Source of the DNA: Pseudoxanthomonas sp. YR558
GTDB taxonomy: Bacteria > Pseudomonadota > Gammaproteobacteria > Xanthomonadales > Xanthomonadaceae
DNA: 64,000 bases
NCBI RefSeq assembly: GCF_900116385.1
Contig: NZ_FPCI01000002.1
Coordinates: 248,001-312,000 of the forward strand
Direction: 5' to 3'
The position numbers were made by a program, and so were the translations under genes. Shown in pieces: positions 28,984-37,598 of this stretch. Within the stretch, counting starts at the first letter, position 1; each line of letters opens with the position of its first letter. The notes under the pieces are model-generated. The model searched no databases and was not told where the DNA came from. It saw nothing but the letters and a program-made list of their open reading frames with translations.

Positions 28984-30417
28984 ATGCAGATCACCATGTC
29001 GCCTTACTACGGCACGCCGGACTTCACCGTGCTGGACCGACACCCGGAGTACCACCGGATCGATCCCGTTTCGGTGGCCGACCTGCTGCGCAACGCCTTC
29101 GTGTACCCGCCGCACTCCATCTACGAGGGCGTCAAACTGGTGACCTTCGGGTTCTCCGCGCACCAGGACATGCGCGGCGCGCCGGATTTCCACTTCAAGT
29201 TCCGCAACGCAGGCGAAGTGCCCGAAGTGGCGGACCGGCCGCAGGATTGGATCGCCGTCTACCACCGCATGCTGTGCGATGCGATCACCCGCACTACCGC
29301 CGACATGCGAACGCCCTGGCAGTTGCAGAGCGGCGGCAAGGATTCCACGACGCTGGCCATCGCGCTCGCCGACGCTCGTCCCGACACCACCTGCATCACG
29401 TACCTCGGGGGGCACGAGGAGAACGAGCTGGAATCCGCGCGGCAGGTGGCAAGCCGGCTCGGCCTGCGCCATGAAGCGTTGGTCTGCGATCCCGGTCGCG
29501 CGTACGACCGCTACCTGGCGTTGGCGGGGCGGATGCCGCTGCTGACGGCGGACTTCGCCCTGCTGTCGTACGCCGACCTGGCGACCGAGGTGGCCGCGCG
29601 CGGCGGCGACGGCATCATCGACGGCCTGGGGGCCGACAGCTATTTCGGCACGCCGGTCGATCTGCAACAGCAGCTGACGGTGCGCCTCGCGCGCGGGCTG
29701 CGCCTGCCGTTCGACGCCACTGGCCTGCCGGGCATCTCCGGCAGCTTCCCACTGTGCTTCGCGCTCGGCACGCTGCAGATGACGCCGATCGAACGCGTCT
29801 TCCCGGGTTCGCGCTTCAGCGATGCCGAAGTGGACGCCTTGTTCGGCATCGAGATGGCACGCCGCTCGCGCGAACGCCTCTCTCTGTTCAAGGCGGAGAT
29901 CGCCTCGGCGACCAGCGCGTGGGAGTGGCGCGACATGTCGATGTCCATCGCCGGCTCGGCGGGTGCGTTCGCCAAGGGTCTCTACACCGCGCATGCGGCC
30001 GGGCTGGGTGCTGCGTATCCGTTCTGCGATCGCGCGTTGCGCGAATGGATCCATTATGAAGTGCCGCGTCGGCAGAAGGTGGATCCCGAGACGGGTTTGA
30101 ACAAGGTACTGATCCGCCGGCATATCGCCGCGCATTTCGGCGAGCTGCCTTACGTGCAGCGCAAGGGCAGTTTCCGTTTTGACGTGTGCGGACTGGCGGC
30201 GCAACGGTTCGAACAGATCCACGCGTTCGCCCTGCAAGTGCGTGAGATGCTGCCCGGCGCCACCACGTGGCTGGAGCGAAACCGCGATCGCCTGGACAAC
30301 AAGTACCACGCATCGAAGTTCTACCTGCTGGCCGTGGTGTTGCCCTGGCTGGCGGCGCACGCGGCGGACACCGCCGCAGCGGCGACGGAAGCGCGCCGAG
30401 AGTCGATCGCGGCCTGA
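28984..30417 (+). CDS. Asparagine-synthetase-like PP-loop protein without glutaminase domain
   Basis: 477-residue protein with the AsnB synthetase fold. The PP-loop ATP pyrophosphatase motif is LQSGGKDSTT, and the later loop reads GLGADSYFG where AsnB has GEGADEXFGG. The whole N-terminal glutamine amidotransferase domain with Cys1 is absent; only a trace of the linker (PPHSIYEGVKLVTFG) remains. I infer ATP-dependent amide or amine transfer to a carboxyl, perhaps a uronic acid of the exopolysaccharide, using free ammonia or a separate amine donor. The ATG at 28984 has AAGGAGG 8 bases upstream. It overlaps the next start as TGATG. Confidence 0.8.
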   Translation: MQITMSPYYGTPDFTVLDRHPEYHRIDPVSVADLLRNAFVYPPHSIYEGVKLVTFGFSAHQDMRGAPDFHFKFRNAGEVPEVADRPQDWIAVYHRMLCDAITRTTADMRTPWQLQSGGKDSTTLAIALADARPDTTCITYLGGHEENELESARQVASRLGLRHEALVCDPGRAYDRYLALAGRMPLLTADFALLSYADLATEVAARGGDGIIDGLGADSYFGTPVDLQQQLTVRLARGLRLPFDATGLPGISGSFPLCFALGTLQMTPIERVFPGSRFSDAEVDALFGIEMARRSRERLSLFKAEIASATSAWEWRDMSMSIAGSAGAFAKGLYTAHAAGLGAAYPFCDRALREWIHYEVPRRQKVDPETGLNKVLIRRHIAAHFGELPYVQRKGSFRFDVCGLAAQRFEQIHAFALQVREMLPGATTWLERNRDRLDNKYHASKFYLLAVVLPWLAAHAADTAAAATEARRESIAA

Positions 30418-31466
30418 TGCGTTGCTCCCGCCGACAGCTGCTGAAAGCCGGCTCGGGGCTGGTGCTCGCCGCGATGTTGCCCGCGCCCCGTGCGTTGGCG
30501 CTGGACGCGCGCGCATTCGGCGCGCGGGGCGATGGGGTCACCGACGATACGCGCGCCCTGCAGAACGCCATCGATGCGTTGCAGGCGGGCGGAACACTGA
30601 CGCTGGGTCCCGGCAACTACGTCATCGACCCCGAACGCAGCCTGCGCCTGCGTTCGCGTACACGACTGTCGATGACGCCCGAGACGCGGCTGGTCGCACG
30701 TGCGAATGCTGCGCCGCGGACCTATGTCTTACTGATCGAAGGCGTGCATGACGTGCAGGTCGATGGCGGGCGCATCATCGGCGACCGCGACCACCACCTC
30801 TCCAGCGAGGGCGAATGGGGTCATGGGATCATGGTGCGGGGTGCGGAACGGGTGTCGCTGCGCAACCTGCACATCACGAAGTGCTGGGGCGATGGCATCT
30901 CGGTCGGCGGCATCAGCGGCACGCGGATGGTGCCCAGCCGCGACATCCGTATCGAGGACGTCGTCTGTACGGGCAACCGCCGGCAGGGCCTGACCATCGG
31001 TCGCTCGCGGAACGTCCGGGTGCTGCGTTCCCATTTTCTCGCCACGCGCGGCACGTTGCCGGGCTGCGGCATCGATATCGAGCCCGATCCGGGCGGCAGT
31101 GCCGACGACATCGGGATCGAGGCCTGCACGCTGCGCGGCAACCATGGTGCGGGCCTGCAGGTGTACGAGCGCGGGCACCGCATCACCGTGCGTCGCTGCA
31201 TCATCCGCGGCAACCGCGGCGATGGCGTGCTGATACGCGGCGGCGAGCAATGCGTGCTCGAGGACAACGACATCGCCGACAATGGGCTGCGCGGCATCGT
31301 CGTGCAGGCCGGCGCGCGCGACATCGCGGTGACGGGCAACCGCTTCTCCGGCAACGCCGCCGGACTGCGGAAGAAGAAGCCGCAGGCGATGAAAGGCTGG
31401 ATGCATGTCGACGTGGCCAGGAGCGCGAAGGACGTGCGCGTCGATCGGAGCAACCGGTTCGAGTGA
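30417..31466 (+). CDS. Tat-exported right-handed beta-helix protein (pectate-lyase-like), copy 1
   Basis: 349-residue protein with a twin-arginine signal ([18 protein letters not shown], cleavage about residue 28). The rest is a pectate-lyase/GH28-type parallel beta-helix: the family entry motif [20 protein letters not shown], then repeating [40 protein letters not shown] and [17 protein letters not shown] turns. Such enzymes cleave or epimerise acidic polysaccharides; substrate is unknown here. It starts on the TGATG of the PP-loop gene and is a paralogue of the next gene. Tat export implies folding in the cytoplasm before secretion. Confidence 0.85.
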   Translation: MRCSRRQLLKAGSGLVLAAMLPAPRALALDARAFGARGDGVTDDTRALQNAIDALQAGGTLTLGPGNYVIDPERSLRLRSRTRLSMTPETRLVARANAAPRTYVLLIEGVHDVQVDGGRIIGDRDHHLSSEGEWGHGIMVRGAERVSLRNLHITKCWGDGISVGGISGTRMVPSRDIRIEDVVCTGNRRQGLTIGRSRNVRVLRSHFLATRGTLPGCGIDIEPDPGGSADDIGIEACTLRGNHGAGLQVYERGHRITVRRCIIRGNRGDGVLIRGGEQCVLEDNDIADNGLRGIVVQAGARDIAVTGNRFSGNAAGLRKKKPQAMKGWMHVDVARSAKDVRVDRSNRFE

Positions 31467-31496
31467 GCCCGTAGACGACGGGCGACGCGACCCATC

Positions 31497-31580
31497 AAGC
31501 GGGCGCATCCGGCGTAGCAAGCGGACTCAACCGGCTAGAACAAGCAGCCTCATCCGCGCTGGAGAAGCGAACTCAACCGC
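31497..31580 (+). repeat. Four tandem imperfect repeats, period 22-23 bp
   Basis: Four copies of a 16-base core begin at 31497, 31519, 31542 and 31565: AAGCGGGCGCATCCGG, AAGCGGACTCAACCGG, AAGCAGCCTCATCCGC and AAGCGAACTCAACCGC. Copies 2 and 4 are closest (14 of 16). They lie in the 268-base gap between the two beta-helix genes and upstream of the second one, about two helical turns apart, as expected for a multi-site protein-binding array. Confidence 0.6.
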
Positions 31581-31734
31581 GATCACGCGCGTGAAGATGC
31601 GTGACGGTGTTCGCGCGAATGATGCTTGTGTGCGCGAAGTATTTGAATGCGTTCACAGATACGGAGGCGCGTTAACCGGTCGTTGCATTCGCGTGGCTAT
31701 AGTCGCCCCCGTCGCGATTTCACGCGGCGATCAC

Positions 31735-33015
31735 ATGGCAAATTTTCCGACGGGTACTTGCCCGCGAGGGGTTACGTTTGTGAAGAAGAATGTTCTCGTG
31801 CACGACGTGCGCGAGGCTGGGATGCCTCGGCGCGATTTCCTGCAGAAATCGATGCTTGCTGCCCTTCCGGCGATCGGCGTCGCCGCCGGCATCCCGCGGG
31901 CGTTCGGCGCGGTCATGGCCGGCAACATGCCGGCGGTCTCGATGGCGGCCGCCGCCGTGTACGACCCGCCGGTGCGCACGCGCGGCGCGACCACGCTGAG
32001 CGTGCGCGATTGGGGTGCCGCGGGCGATGGTGCGCGCGACGACACGACCTCGTTCCAGGCGGCCGTCGATGCGCTTCCCTCCACGGGCGGCATGATCTAC
32101 GTGCCTGCGGGTGATTACGTGATCGATCCCACCCGCAACATACGCTTGCGCAGCAACATGCACCTGCAACTGGCGGACGGCGCCATCCTGCGCGCCAAGC
32201 GCAACGACCAGGAGCGTGCCTACGTACTGATGGCCTACAAGGTCAGCAACGTGGAAATCTCGGGTGGCCGCATCATCGGCGACCGCGACAATCATCTGGG
32301 TACCACGGGCGAATGGGGGCACGGCATCATGATCCGCGGCTCCTCGCGGGTGACGGTGCGCGACATCCATGTGTCGAAGTGCTGGGGCGACGGCGTCTCC
32401 ATCGGCGGTGCGATGGTGACCAACGCGCCGACCATCCCCTGCGACGACGTCGTGATCGCCAACATCGTCAGCACCGGCAATCGCCGCCAGGGCCTCACGA
32501 TCGGCTGCGCCACCAACGTCAAGATATACGACAGCGAGTTCAGCGATACCCGCGGTATCGCGCCGCAATGCGGCATCGACGTCGAACCGGATTCCAACGA
32601 CGAACGCATCACCTCCACCGTGCACATCGAAAACTGCGTCATGCGCGGCAACGCCGGCAACGGCGTGCTGCTCTACAAGCGCGTCAAGGGCGTGACCGTC
32701 AAGCGCTGCACGATGGAATACAACGGCGGACATGGGTTGCTGACCATCGGCCCGGAGGGCGGCTACATCGCCCAGAACACGATCCGGCACAACTATTTGG
32801 TCGGCCTGATGCTGGGTGCCAGCACCTACAACTACCAGGTGAGCGGCAACGTCTTCCGCAACAACAACACGCGGCTGCATGGTGTGAACACGGTCCTGAA
32901 TCCGTTGATCGCCATGACCGGCATCGTGGACGGCAACAAGGGTAATGGCGCGCACGTGGCGAAAGTATCCACCGCCACCGAGATTCGGGTGACGACGAAC
33001 CAGTTCGCGAAGTGA
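31735..33015 (+). CDS. Tat-exported right-handed beta-helix protein (pectate-lyase-like), copy 2
   Basis: 426 residues from the ATG at 31735. The twin-arginine signal [19 protein letters not shown] starts about residue 30, so an ATG at 31822 (with GAGG upstream) is an equally good start. The helix shares long stretches with copy 1: [60 protein letters not shown] and CGIDVEPD. Unlike copy 1 it is separated from its neighbour by 268 bases and followed by a strong terminator, so it may be its own transcription unit. Role inferred: trimming or remodelling of the locus polysaccharide. Confidence 0.83.
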   Translation: MANFPTGTCPRGVTFVKKNVLVHDVREAGMPRRDFLQKSMLAALPAIGVAAGIPRAFGAVMAGNMPAVSMAAAAVYDPPVRTRGATTLSVRDWGAAGDGARDDTTSFQAAVDALPSTGGMIYVPAGDYVIDPTRNIRLRSNMHLQLADGAILRAKRNDQERAYVLMAYKVSNVEISGGRIIGDRDNHLGTTGEWGHGIMIRGSSRVTVRDIHVSKCWGDGVSIGGAMVTNAPTIPCDDVVIANIVSTGNRRQGLTIGCATNVKIYDSEFSDTRGIAPQCGIDVEPDSNDERITSTVHIENCVMRGNAGNGVLLYKRVKGVTVKRCTMEYNGGHGLLTIGPEGGYIAQNTIRHNYLVGLMLGASTYNYQVSGNVFRNNNTRLHGVNTVLNPLIAMTGIVDGNKGNGAHVAKVSTATEIRVTTNQFAK

Positions 33016-33039
33016 TCACGGCAGGGTGAAGAGCCCGTC

Positions 33040-33072
33040 AAGAGGCGGCCGCAAGGCCGCCTCTTCCGTTTT
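33040..33072 (+). terminator. Rho-independent terminator
   Basis: A perfect 11-bp stem (AAGAGGCGGCC, 33040-33050, with GGCCGCCTCTT, 33055-33065) with a GCAA tetraloop is followed by CCGTTTT. It splits the EPS locus into two transcription units after the second beta-helix gene. Confidence 0.9.
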
Positions 33073-33135
33073 GCGTGTTCATGCGTGCCTGCGTCTTGTG
33101 GTGAGTGCGTCAATGGATTCCGCGAGGTCGTTTCC

Positions 33136-33141
33136 TAGAAT
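33136..33141 (+). promoter_or_regulatory. Probable -10 element of the second EPS transcription unit
   Basis: TAGAAT lies 71 bases after the terminator stem and 28 bases before the TTG start at 33170. It supports that start, since the ATG at 33113 would lie upstream of the promoter. The -35 is not clear. Confidence 0.45.
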
Positions 33142-33169
33142 CCGGGAATCGATTCGCGCGGAGCCCGCC

Positions 33170-34324
33170 TTGAAGTTCATCCTGTTCGCCAACACCGACT
33201 GGTACCTCTACAACTTCCGCTTGTCGACGGCACGCGCCTTGCAGGCGCGCGGCGTGGACGTGGTGATGGTGTCGCCGCCGGGCGAGTTCGGCCCGCGTTT
33301 CGCCGAGCACGGCGTGCGGTGGGTGCCGCTGCGGATGCGGCGCGCCAGCCTCAATCCCCTGCGCGAAGCCGGAACCTTGGCGAACCTAGTGGCATTGTTG
33401 CGCGAGGAGCGTCCAGACCTGCTGCACAGCTTCACCCTGAAATGCGCGGTGTACGGTGCGCTGGCCGCGCGCGCGGCCAGCGTGCCGGCGTACGTGAATG
33501 CGGTGACCGGCCTGGGCTACGTGTTCGCCAGCGACCGCGTCAAGGCGCGCGTGCTGCGACCGCTGGTCTCTACGTTGATGCGCGCCGCGCTGGGCAGCGA
33601 TCGTTCCCGCGTGATCCTGCAGAATCCTGACGACGCAGAGGCATTTCAATCGCTGCGCCTCGCACCACCCCACCACATCCGCTTGATCCGCAGCTCCGGT
33701 GTGGATATCGCGCGCTTCAACGCTGACGGACGGCAGCCTCGCGACGAGGGCGCGTTACGCGTGCTGCTGGCCGCGCGTCTGTTGAAGGAAAAAGGGGTGC
33801 GCGAGTATGCCGAAGCGTCGGAGAAACTCCGTGCCGAGGGGCGCGATATCCGCTTTCTGCTCGCCGGCATGCCCGACGAAGGCAATCCCAGTTCCGTTAC
33901 GCGCGAAGAAGTCGAGGGTTGGCAAGCGCGGGGCCTGGTGACGTGGCTTGGCCATGTGGACGACATGCCGGCGCTGTTGCGCGACGTCGATGTGATGGCG
34001 CTGCCCAGCTACTACCGCGAGGGCGTGCCCAAGAGCCTGATCGAAGCAGGCGCATGCAATATCGCGCTGGTCACCACCGATCTTCCGGGTTGCCGGGAAG
34101 TGGTCACGCGCGACGGGCACGACGGCTTGCATGTGGTGCCGCGCAGCGCGGACTCGCTGGCGCAGGTACTGGCGCGCCTCGACGACGATCGCGTGCTGCT
34201 GCACCAACTGGGCGCGCGTGCGCGGCAAAAGGCCCTGGCCGATTTCGACGAGCGCGTGGTGATCCGCCGGACCTGCGAGGTCTACGACGAGCTGCTGCCA
34301 CAGCCGCTTGCGGCGGCGGCATGA
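33170..34324 (+). CDS. Glycosyltransferase family 4
   Basis: 384-residue GT-B fold retaining transferase. The N-terminal acceptor half begins KFILFANTDWYLYNFRLSTARAL and has GVDVVMVSPPGEFGPRF. The C-terminal donor half has VLLAARLLKEKGVREYAEA and the GT4 EX7E-type motif REGVPKSLIEAGACNIALVTTDLPGCREVV. The start is a TTG at 33170 with GGAG 7 bases upstream; it gives the family-typical N-terminus. It should add one sugar to the lipid-linked repeat unit on the cytoplasmic face. The stop overlaps the flippase start (ATGA). Confidence 0.88.
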   Translation: MKFILFANTDWYLYNFRLSTARALQARGVDVVMVSPPGEFGPRFAEHGVRWVPLRMRRASLNPLREAGTLANLVALLREERPDLLHSFTLKCAVYGALAARAASVPAYVNAVTGLGYVFASDRVKARVLRPLVSTLMRAALGSDRSRVILQNPDDAEAFQSLRLAPPHHIRLIRSSGVDIARFNADGRQPRDEGALRVLLAARLLKEKGVREYAEASEKLRAEGRDIRFLLAGMPDEGNPSSVTREEVEGWQARGLVTWLGHVDDMPALLRDVDVMALPSYYREGVPKSLIEAGACNIALVTTDLPGCREVVTRDGHDGLHVVPRSADSLAQVLARLDDDRVLLHQLGARARQKALADFDERVVIRRTCEVYDELLPQPLAAAA

Positions 34325-35625
34325 GCCAGGCCTTGCCCATGCCGTGGCGCCCGGCGATCGCCGCGTTGTCCGTGTTATCGCTGGCGACGGCGGCGGGCGC
34401 GGCGATGGTATTCCTCACCCAGGTGGTGCTGGCGCGCCACTTCGGCCCGTCGCAGTACGGCTTGTTCGCTTCGTCACTGGCGACGGTCAGCCTGGTCGCA
34501 CCGCTGGCGGGATTCGGTCTGTCCCAGTTCCGACTGAAGGCGCATGGCGCGGAGGGCTGGGCGGCCGAACGGTGGCAGCCGGCCTCCTCGCGCTTCCTCG
34601 TGCTCACCAGTGTGCTGGCGGTGGGAGGCGTTGTCGCATGGGCTTTGCTCGGGCCACCGGTGGATGCGCAGACGCGCTCCATGTTGCTGGTGCTGGCCCC
34701 CTTCATCCTCGGCTTGCTGGCGGTGGAGCAGATCGGCAGCAAGCTGCGTCTGGAAGAACGTCACGCAGCATTGGCGGGCTGGCAGTTGCTGATGCCAACA
34801 GGAAGGCTGGCGATCGCGCTGCTCGCGGTGGCCGGGCTGTCGATGTCGATCCATGCGGTGGCCTGGGGGCACGCCGCGCTGGCGGTCTTGGCATTGATGC
34901 TGGCACTGCCGCAGTGGCAGGCGATGCGTCGCGGCGACTGGACCTTGAAGGGTCATGGCCCACGTGACACCGCGCTCGCCCGCGACATCGCGCGACCGGA
35001 TGCGCGCATGCTGTTCCGGCAGGCGTGGCCGTATGGCGTTGCAGCAGTGCTGTACCCGGTGTTTTTCCAGATCGGCACCGTGCTGCTGAAGTACCTGCGC
35101 GGCGATGCCGAGGCCGGCGTGTTCGGCATCGCACTGGCGGTGATGACCGCGATCTACCTGTTCCCCACCACGATCTATCAGAAGTTCCTGCTTGCGCGCC
35201 TGCATCGATGGGCGGTGCACGACCGCACGCGCTTCCGGCAGGTGTACCGGTTGGGCTGCATCGGCATGCTCGCGAGCGGTCTGCTGGTCGGTATCGTGCT
35301 GGCAGTGCTGTCGGGTGAGGCGGTCCGGGTCTTCGGTGAGCGCTACGCCAGTTTGCAGCCGCTCTTGATGGTGCTGGCGGTGTGCGTACCGGTACGCTTC
35401 CTGTCGACCGCCGTCGGTGCCGTACTGTTGACTGAAGGCCAGATGGCGTATCGCGTGGGCGCGATGCTCGCGGCCGCCAGCGCAGCGGCGCTGCTCAACC
35501 TGTTGCTGATTCCTTCGCAGGGTGCGATGGGGGCCGCCATCGCCACGTTGACGGCAGAGGCCTTGCTGCTGTTGGCCATGTACCACGGTGCGCGGCGCGC
35601 CGCCGTATTGCGGGGTGCGCCATGA
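34321..35625 (+). CDS. Wzx-type polysaccharide flippase / MATE-like transporter
   Basis: 434-residue protein with about 12 hydrophobic segments, starting with ALSVLSLATAAGAAMVFLTQVVLARHFGPSQYGLFASSLATVSL, the typical first helices of Wzx-like flippases. Other typical parts are MLFRQAWPYGVAAVLYPVFFQIGTVLL and RYASLQPLLMVLAVCVPVRFLSTAVG. It should move the undecaprenyl-linked repeat unit across the inner membrane. It is linked by 4-base ATGA overlaps to both the GT4 gene before it and the pyruvyl transferase gene after it. Confidence 0.87.
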   Translation: MSQALPMPWRPAIAALSVLSLATAAGAAMVFLTQVVLARHFGPSQYGLFASSLATVSLVAPLAGFGLSQFRLKAHGAEGWAAERWQPASSRFLVLTSVLAVGGVVAWALLGPPVDAQTRSMLLVLAPFILGLLAVEQIGSKLRLEERHAALAGWQLLMPTGRLAIALLAVAGLSMSIHAVAWGHAALAVLALMLALPQWQAMRRGDWTLKGHGPRDTALARDIARPDARMLFRQAWPYGVAAVLYPVFFQIGTVLLKYLRGDAEAGVFGIALAVMTAIYLFPTTIYQKFLLARLHRWAVHDRTRFRQVYRLGCIGMLASGLLVGIVLAVLSGEAVRVFGERYASLQPLLMVLAVCVPVRFLSTAVGAVLLTEGQMAYRVGAMLAAASAAALLNLLLIPSQGAMGAAIATLTAEALLLLAMYHGARRAAVLRGAP

Positions 35626-36758
35626 CGGCATTGCGGGCCGCGTTCACCGGTTACTACGGCATGCGCAACTTCGGCGACGACCTGTTTGGCGTGCTCTGCA
35701 CGCGCGCTGCGCAGACGTACTGGCGTGCATCTCCCAGCGTGGTCGGGCCACCGTTGGCCGCCGCGCCCGCGCGCAGCACCGTGCCGCGTCGCTATCCGAC
35801 CCGCTGGTACGGCAGCAAGGGACTGGTCGGCAAGGCCAGTCGATGGCTGAGCTTTGCCCGGGGGATCCACGATTGCGACGTGCTGGTGATGGGCGGCGGC
35901 TCGGTGATCACGGCACGCGAATCGTTCCGCAAACCGATGATGCTGTCGGCCGTGGATCGTGGCGTGCAACTCGCAGCCGTCGGCGTGTCGATCGGGCCGT
36001 TCGCGGACGCGCGCGACGAAGACGCGGTCGCTGCCTTCCTGCAGCGGTTCCGCTATCTGTCCGTGCGCGACGAACGTTCGCGCCGGCTCGCCCAGGCGAT
36101 GGGACTTGAGGCGATCACACACGCAGGCTGCGATCTGGCGGCATTGCTGCCGGTGCCCGGGCCGCGCACCGCGGTTCCGGCGAGAGCGCAGGGCGAGCCC
36201 GTCCGCATCGGTGTGGCGCCGTGCCGTTACCGCGAGGATGGCGAGTACGCGGCGCCCGCACGTCGACGTTGGGAAGAACACCTGATCGCCACGCTGGCGG
36301 ACCTGCGGCGCACGCGTGAGGTTCGCGTGGATGTGTTCAGTCTCAACGAGCATCCCCATCACGGCGACCGGGAGCTCGCTCAGGCGCTGGTGGATCGCCT
36401 GCGCACGGAGGGCGTGGCGGCGGAGCATCGTCCGTATGCGAGCCAAGACCCGCTGCACACCGTCGACGCGCTGGCTGCGTGCGACGTGGTGGTGAGCGCG
36501 CGCCTGCATGGCGCGATCGTGGCCTATTTGCAGGATGTTCCCTTCATGATCATCGACTACCACCCGAAGTGCCGCGACTTCGCCGATGACATCGGCCTGG
36601 ATGCTTCGTTGCGGGTGACGGCCGGGCAAGCAGGAAATCCGTTCAGCGACGCGTTGCCTGCCTTGCTCGCAGGCGAACGGCAACCGCGTGTTTCACGCGC
36701 CGATTACGCGCGGCGGGCGCCCGACATCTTTCAATGCGCACCATGGGCCAAGGCATGA
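35622..36758 (+). CDS. Polysaccharide pyruvyl transferase family protein
   Basis: 378-residue protein of the CsaB/WcaK family, which adds a ketal pyruvate from phosphoenolpyruvate to a sugar. Visible motifs are GYYGMRNFGDDLFGVL at the start, LVMGGGSVI, VGVSIGPF and the C-terminal VVSARLHGAIVAYLQDVPFMIIDYHPKC. It suggests an acidic, pyruvylated exopolysaccharide. Starts on the ATGA overlap with the flippase and ends in another ATGA overlap with the GT2 gene. Confidence 0.88.
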   Translation: MTALRAAFTGYYGMRNFGDDLFGVLCTRAAQTYWRASPSVVGPPLAAAPARSTVPRRYPTRWYGSKGLVGKASRWLSFARGIHDCDVLVMGGGSVITARESFRKPMMLSAVDRGVQLAAVGVSIGPFADARDEDAVAAFLQRFRYLSVRDERSRRLAQAMGLEAITHAGCDLAALLPVPGPRTAVPARAQGEPVRIGVAPCRYREDGEYAAPARRRWEEHLIATLADLRRTREVRVDVFSLNEHPHHGDRELAQALVDRLRTEGVAAEHRPYASQDPLHTVDALAACDVVVSARLHGAIVAYLQDVPFMIIDYHPKCRDFADDIGLDASLRVTAGQAGNPFSDALPALLAGERQPRVSRADYARRAPDIFQCAPWAKA

Positions 36759-37594
36759 ACGACGCTATTCCGTCCCCCTCGATTCCCGGCGCACCCGCGC
36801 CCGTGAGCGTGGTGGTGCCGTGCTATCGGTGCGGCGACACCATCGGCGATGCGGTGGCATCGATCGCCGCGCAGACCCGGCGTCCAGCGGAAGTGCTACT
36901 GGTGGACGACGCCAGCGGCGACGACACACTCGATGCGCTACATCGTGTCGCCGACGCGTATCCCGCGGGTTGGGTCAAGGTGATCGCATCCTCGCCCAAT
37001 GGTGGGCCATCGCGTGCACGCAACCTCGGTTGGCAACAGGCGGTACAGCCGTACATCGCCTTCCTCGATGCGGACGACACCTGGGCGCCGGACAAAGTGG
37101 CGTGGCAGATGGCAGAACTTGAGCGCGATCCGCGCATCGCGCTGATCGCGCACCGGATGAAGGTGGCGCCGCGCGAGGCGGCACCCGCGCCATTGAAGGG
37201 TGTCGTGCGGTCGCACGTCATCGGACGCCGCCGCCTGTTGCTCAACAATCCATTTCCCACCGCTTCGGTGATCCTGCGCCGCGACCTGCCGTTTCGCTTC
37301 AACGAGCGTTTCCGCCGCGTGGAGGATTTCCTGTTGTGGGCGCAGATCGGGTTCTCGGGCTACCGCTGCGTCAAGCTCAACCAGGTGCTCGCCTACTGGC
37401 ACAAGCCCACGTTCGGCGCGGCCGGTCTCAGCGGCGATCTCGATGCGATGCATCGGGCGGGCAAGGAGGTGAGACGCGAATTGTTGGCTTCCGGACTTGT
37501 TACGCGCGGCGAGCACTGGTTCGCGCGCAGTGTGGGGCTGGTGCGGCGCGGTCGTCGGCGCGTGCTGCTGCTGATGCGGCCGGCGACACGGTGA
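36755..37594 (+). CDS. Glycosyltransferase family 2
   Basis: 279-residue GT-A fold inverting transferase: VSVVVPCYRCGDTIGDAVASI, VLLVDDASGDDT, the acceptor-site NGGPSRARNLG, and the metal-binding FLDADDTWAP. The C-terminal region has RVEDFLLWAQIGFSGYRC, the usual ED motif. I chose the ATG at 36755 because it overlaps the preceding stop as ATGA; an ATG 21 bases upstream would overlap more. It adds a second sugar to the repeat unit. Confidence 0.9.
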   Translation: MNDAIPSPSIPGAPAPVSVVVPCYRCGDTIGDAVASIAAQTRRPAEVLLVDDASGDDTLDALHRVADAYPAGWVKVIASSPNGGPSRARNLGWQQAVQPYIAFLDADDTWAPDKVAWQMAELERDPRIALIAHRMKVAPREAAPAPLKGVVRSHVIGRRRLLLNNPFPTASVILRRDLPFRFNERFRRVEDFLLWAQIGFSGYRCVKLNQVLAYWHKPTFGAAGLSGDLDAMHRAGKEVRRELLASGLVTRGEHWFARSVGLVRRGRRRVLLLMRPATR

Positions 37595-37598
37595 CCGC

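Noticed and set aside
31497..31580. CRISPR array
   Set aside because: Only four units, the cores are just 16 bases and imperfect, and the intervals are 6-7 bases, too short for spacers. No cas genes are near.
31405..31734. A longer N-terminus for the second beta-helix protein
   Set aside because: The in-frame extension crosses the previous gene's end and the tandem repeats, and would bury the twin-arginine signal more than 110 residues in.
33026..33169. An earlier start for the GT4 glycosyltransferase (ATG 33026 or 33113)
   Set aside because: Those starts lie before or inside the terminator and upstream of the TAGAAT -10 element. The TTG at 33170 has GGAG at the right distance and gives the family N-terminus.
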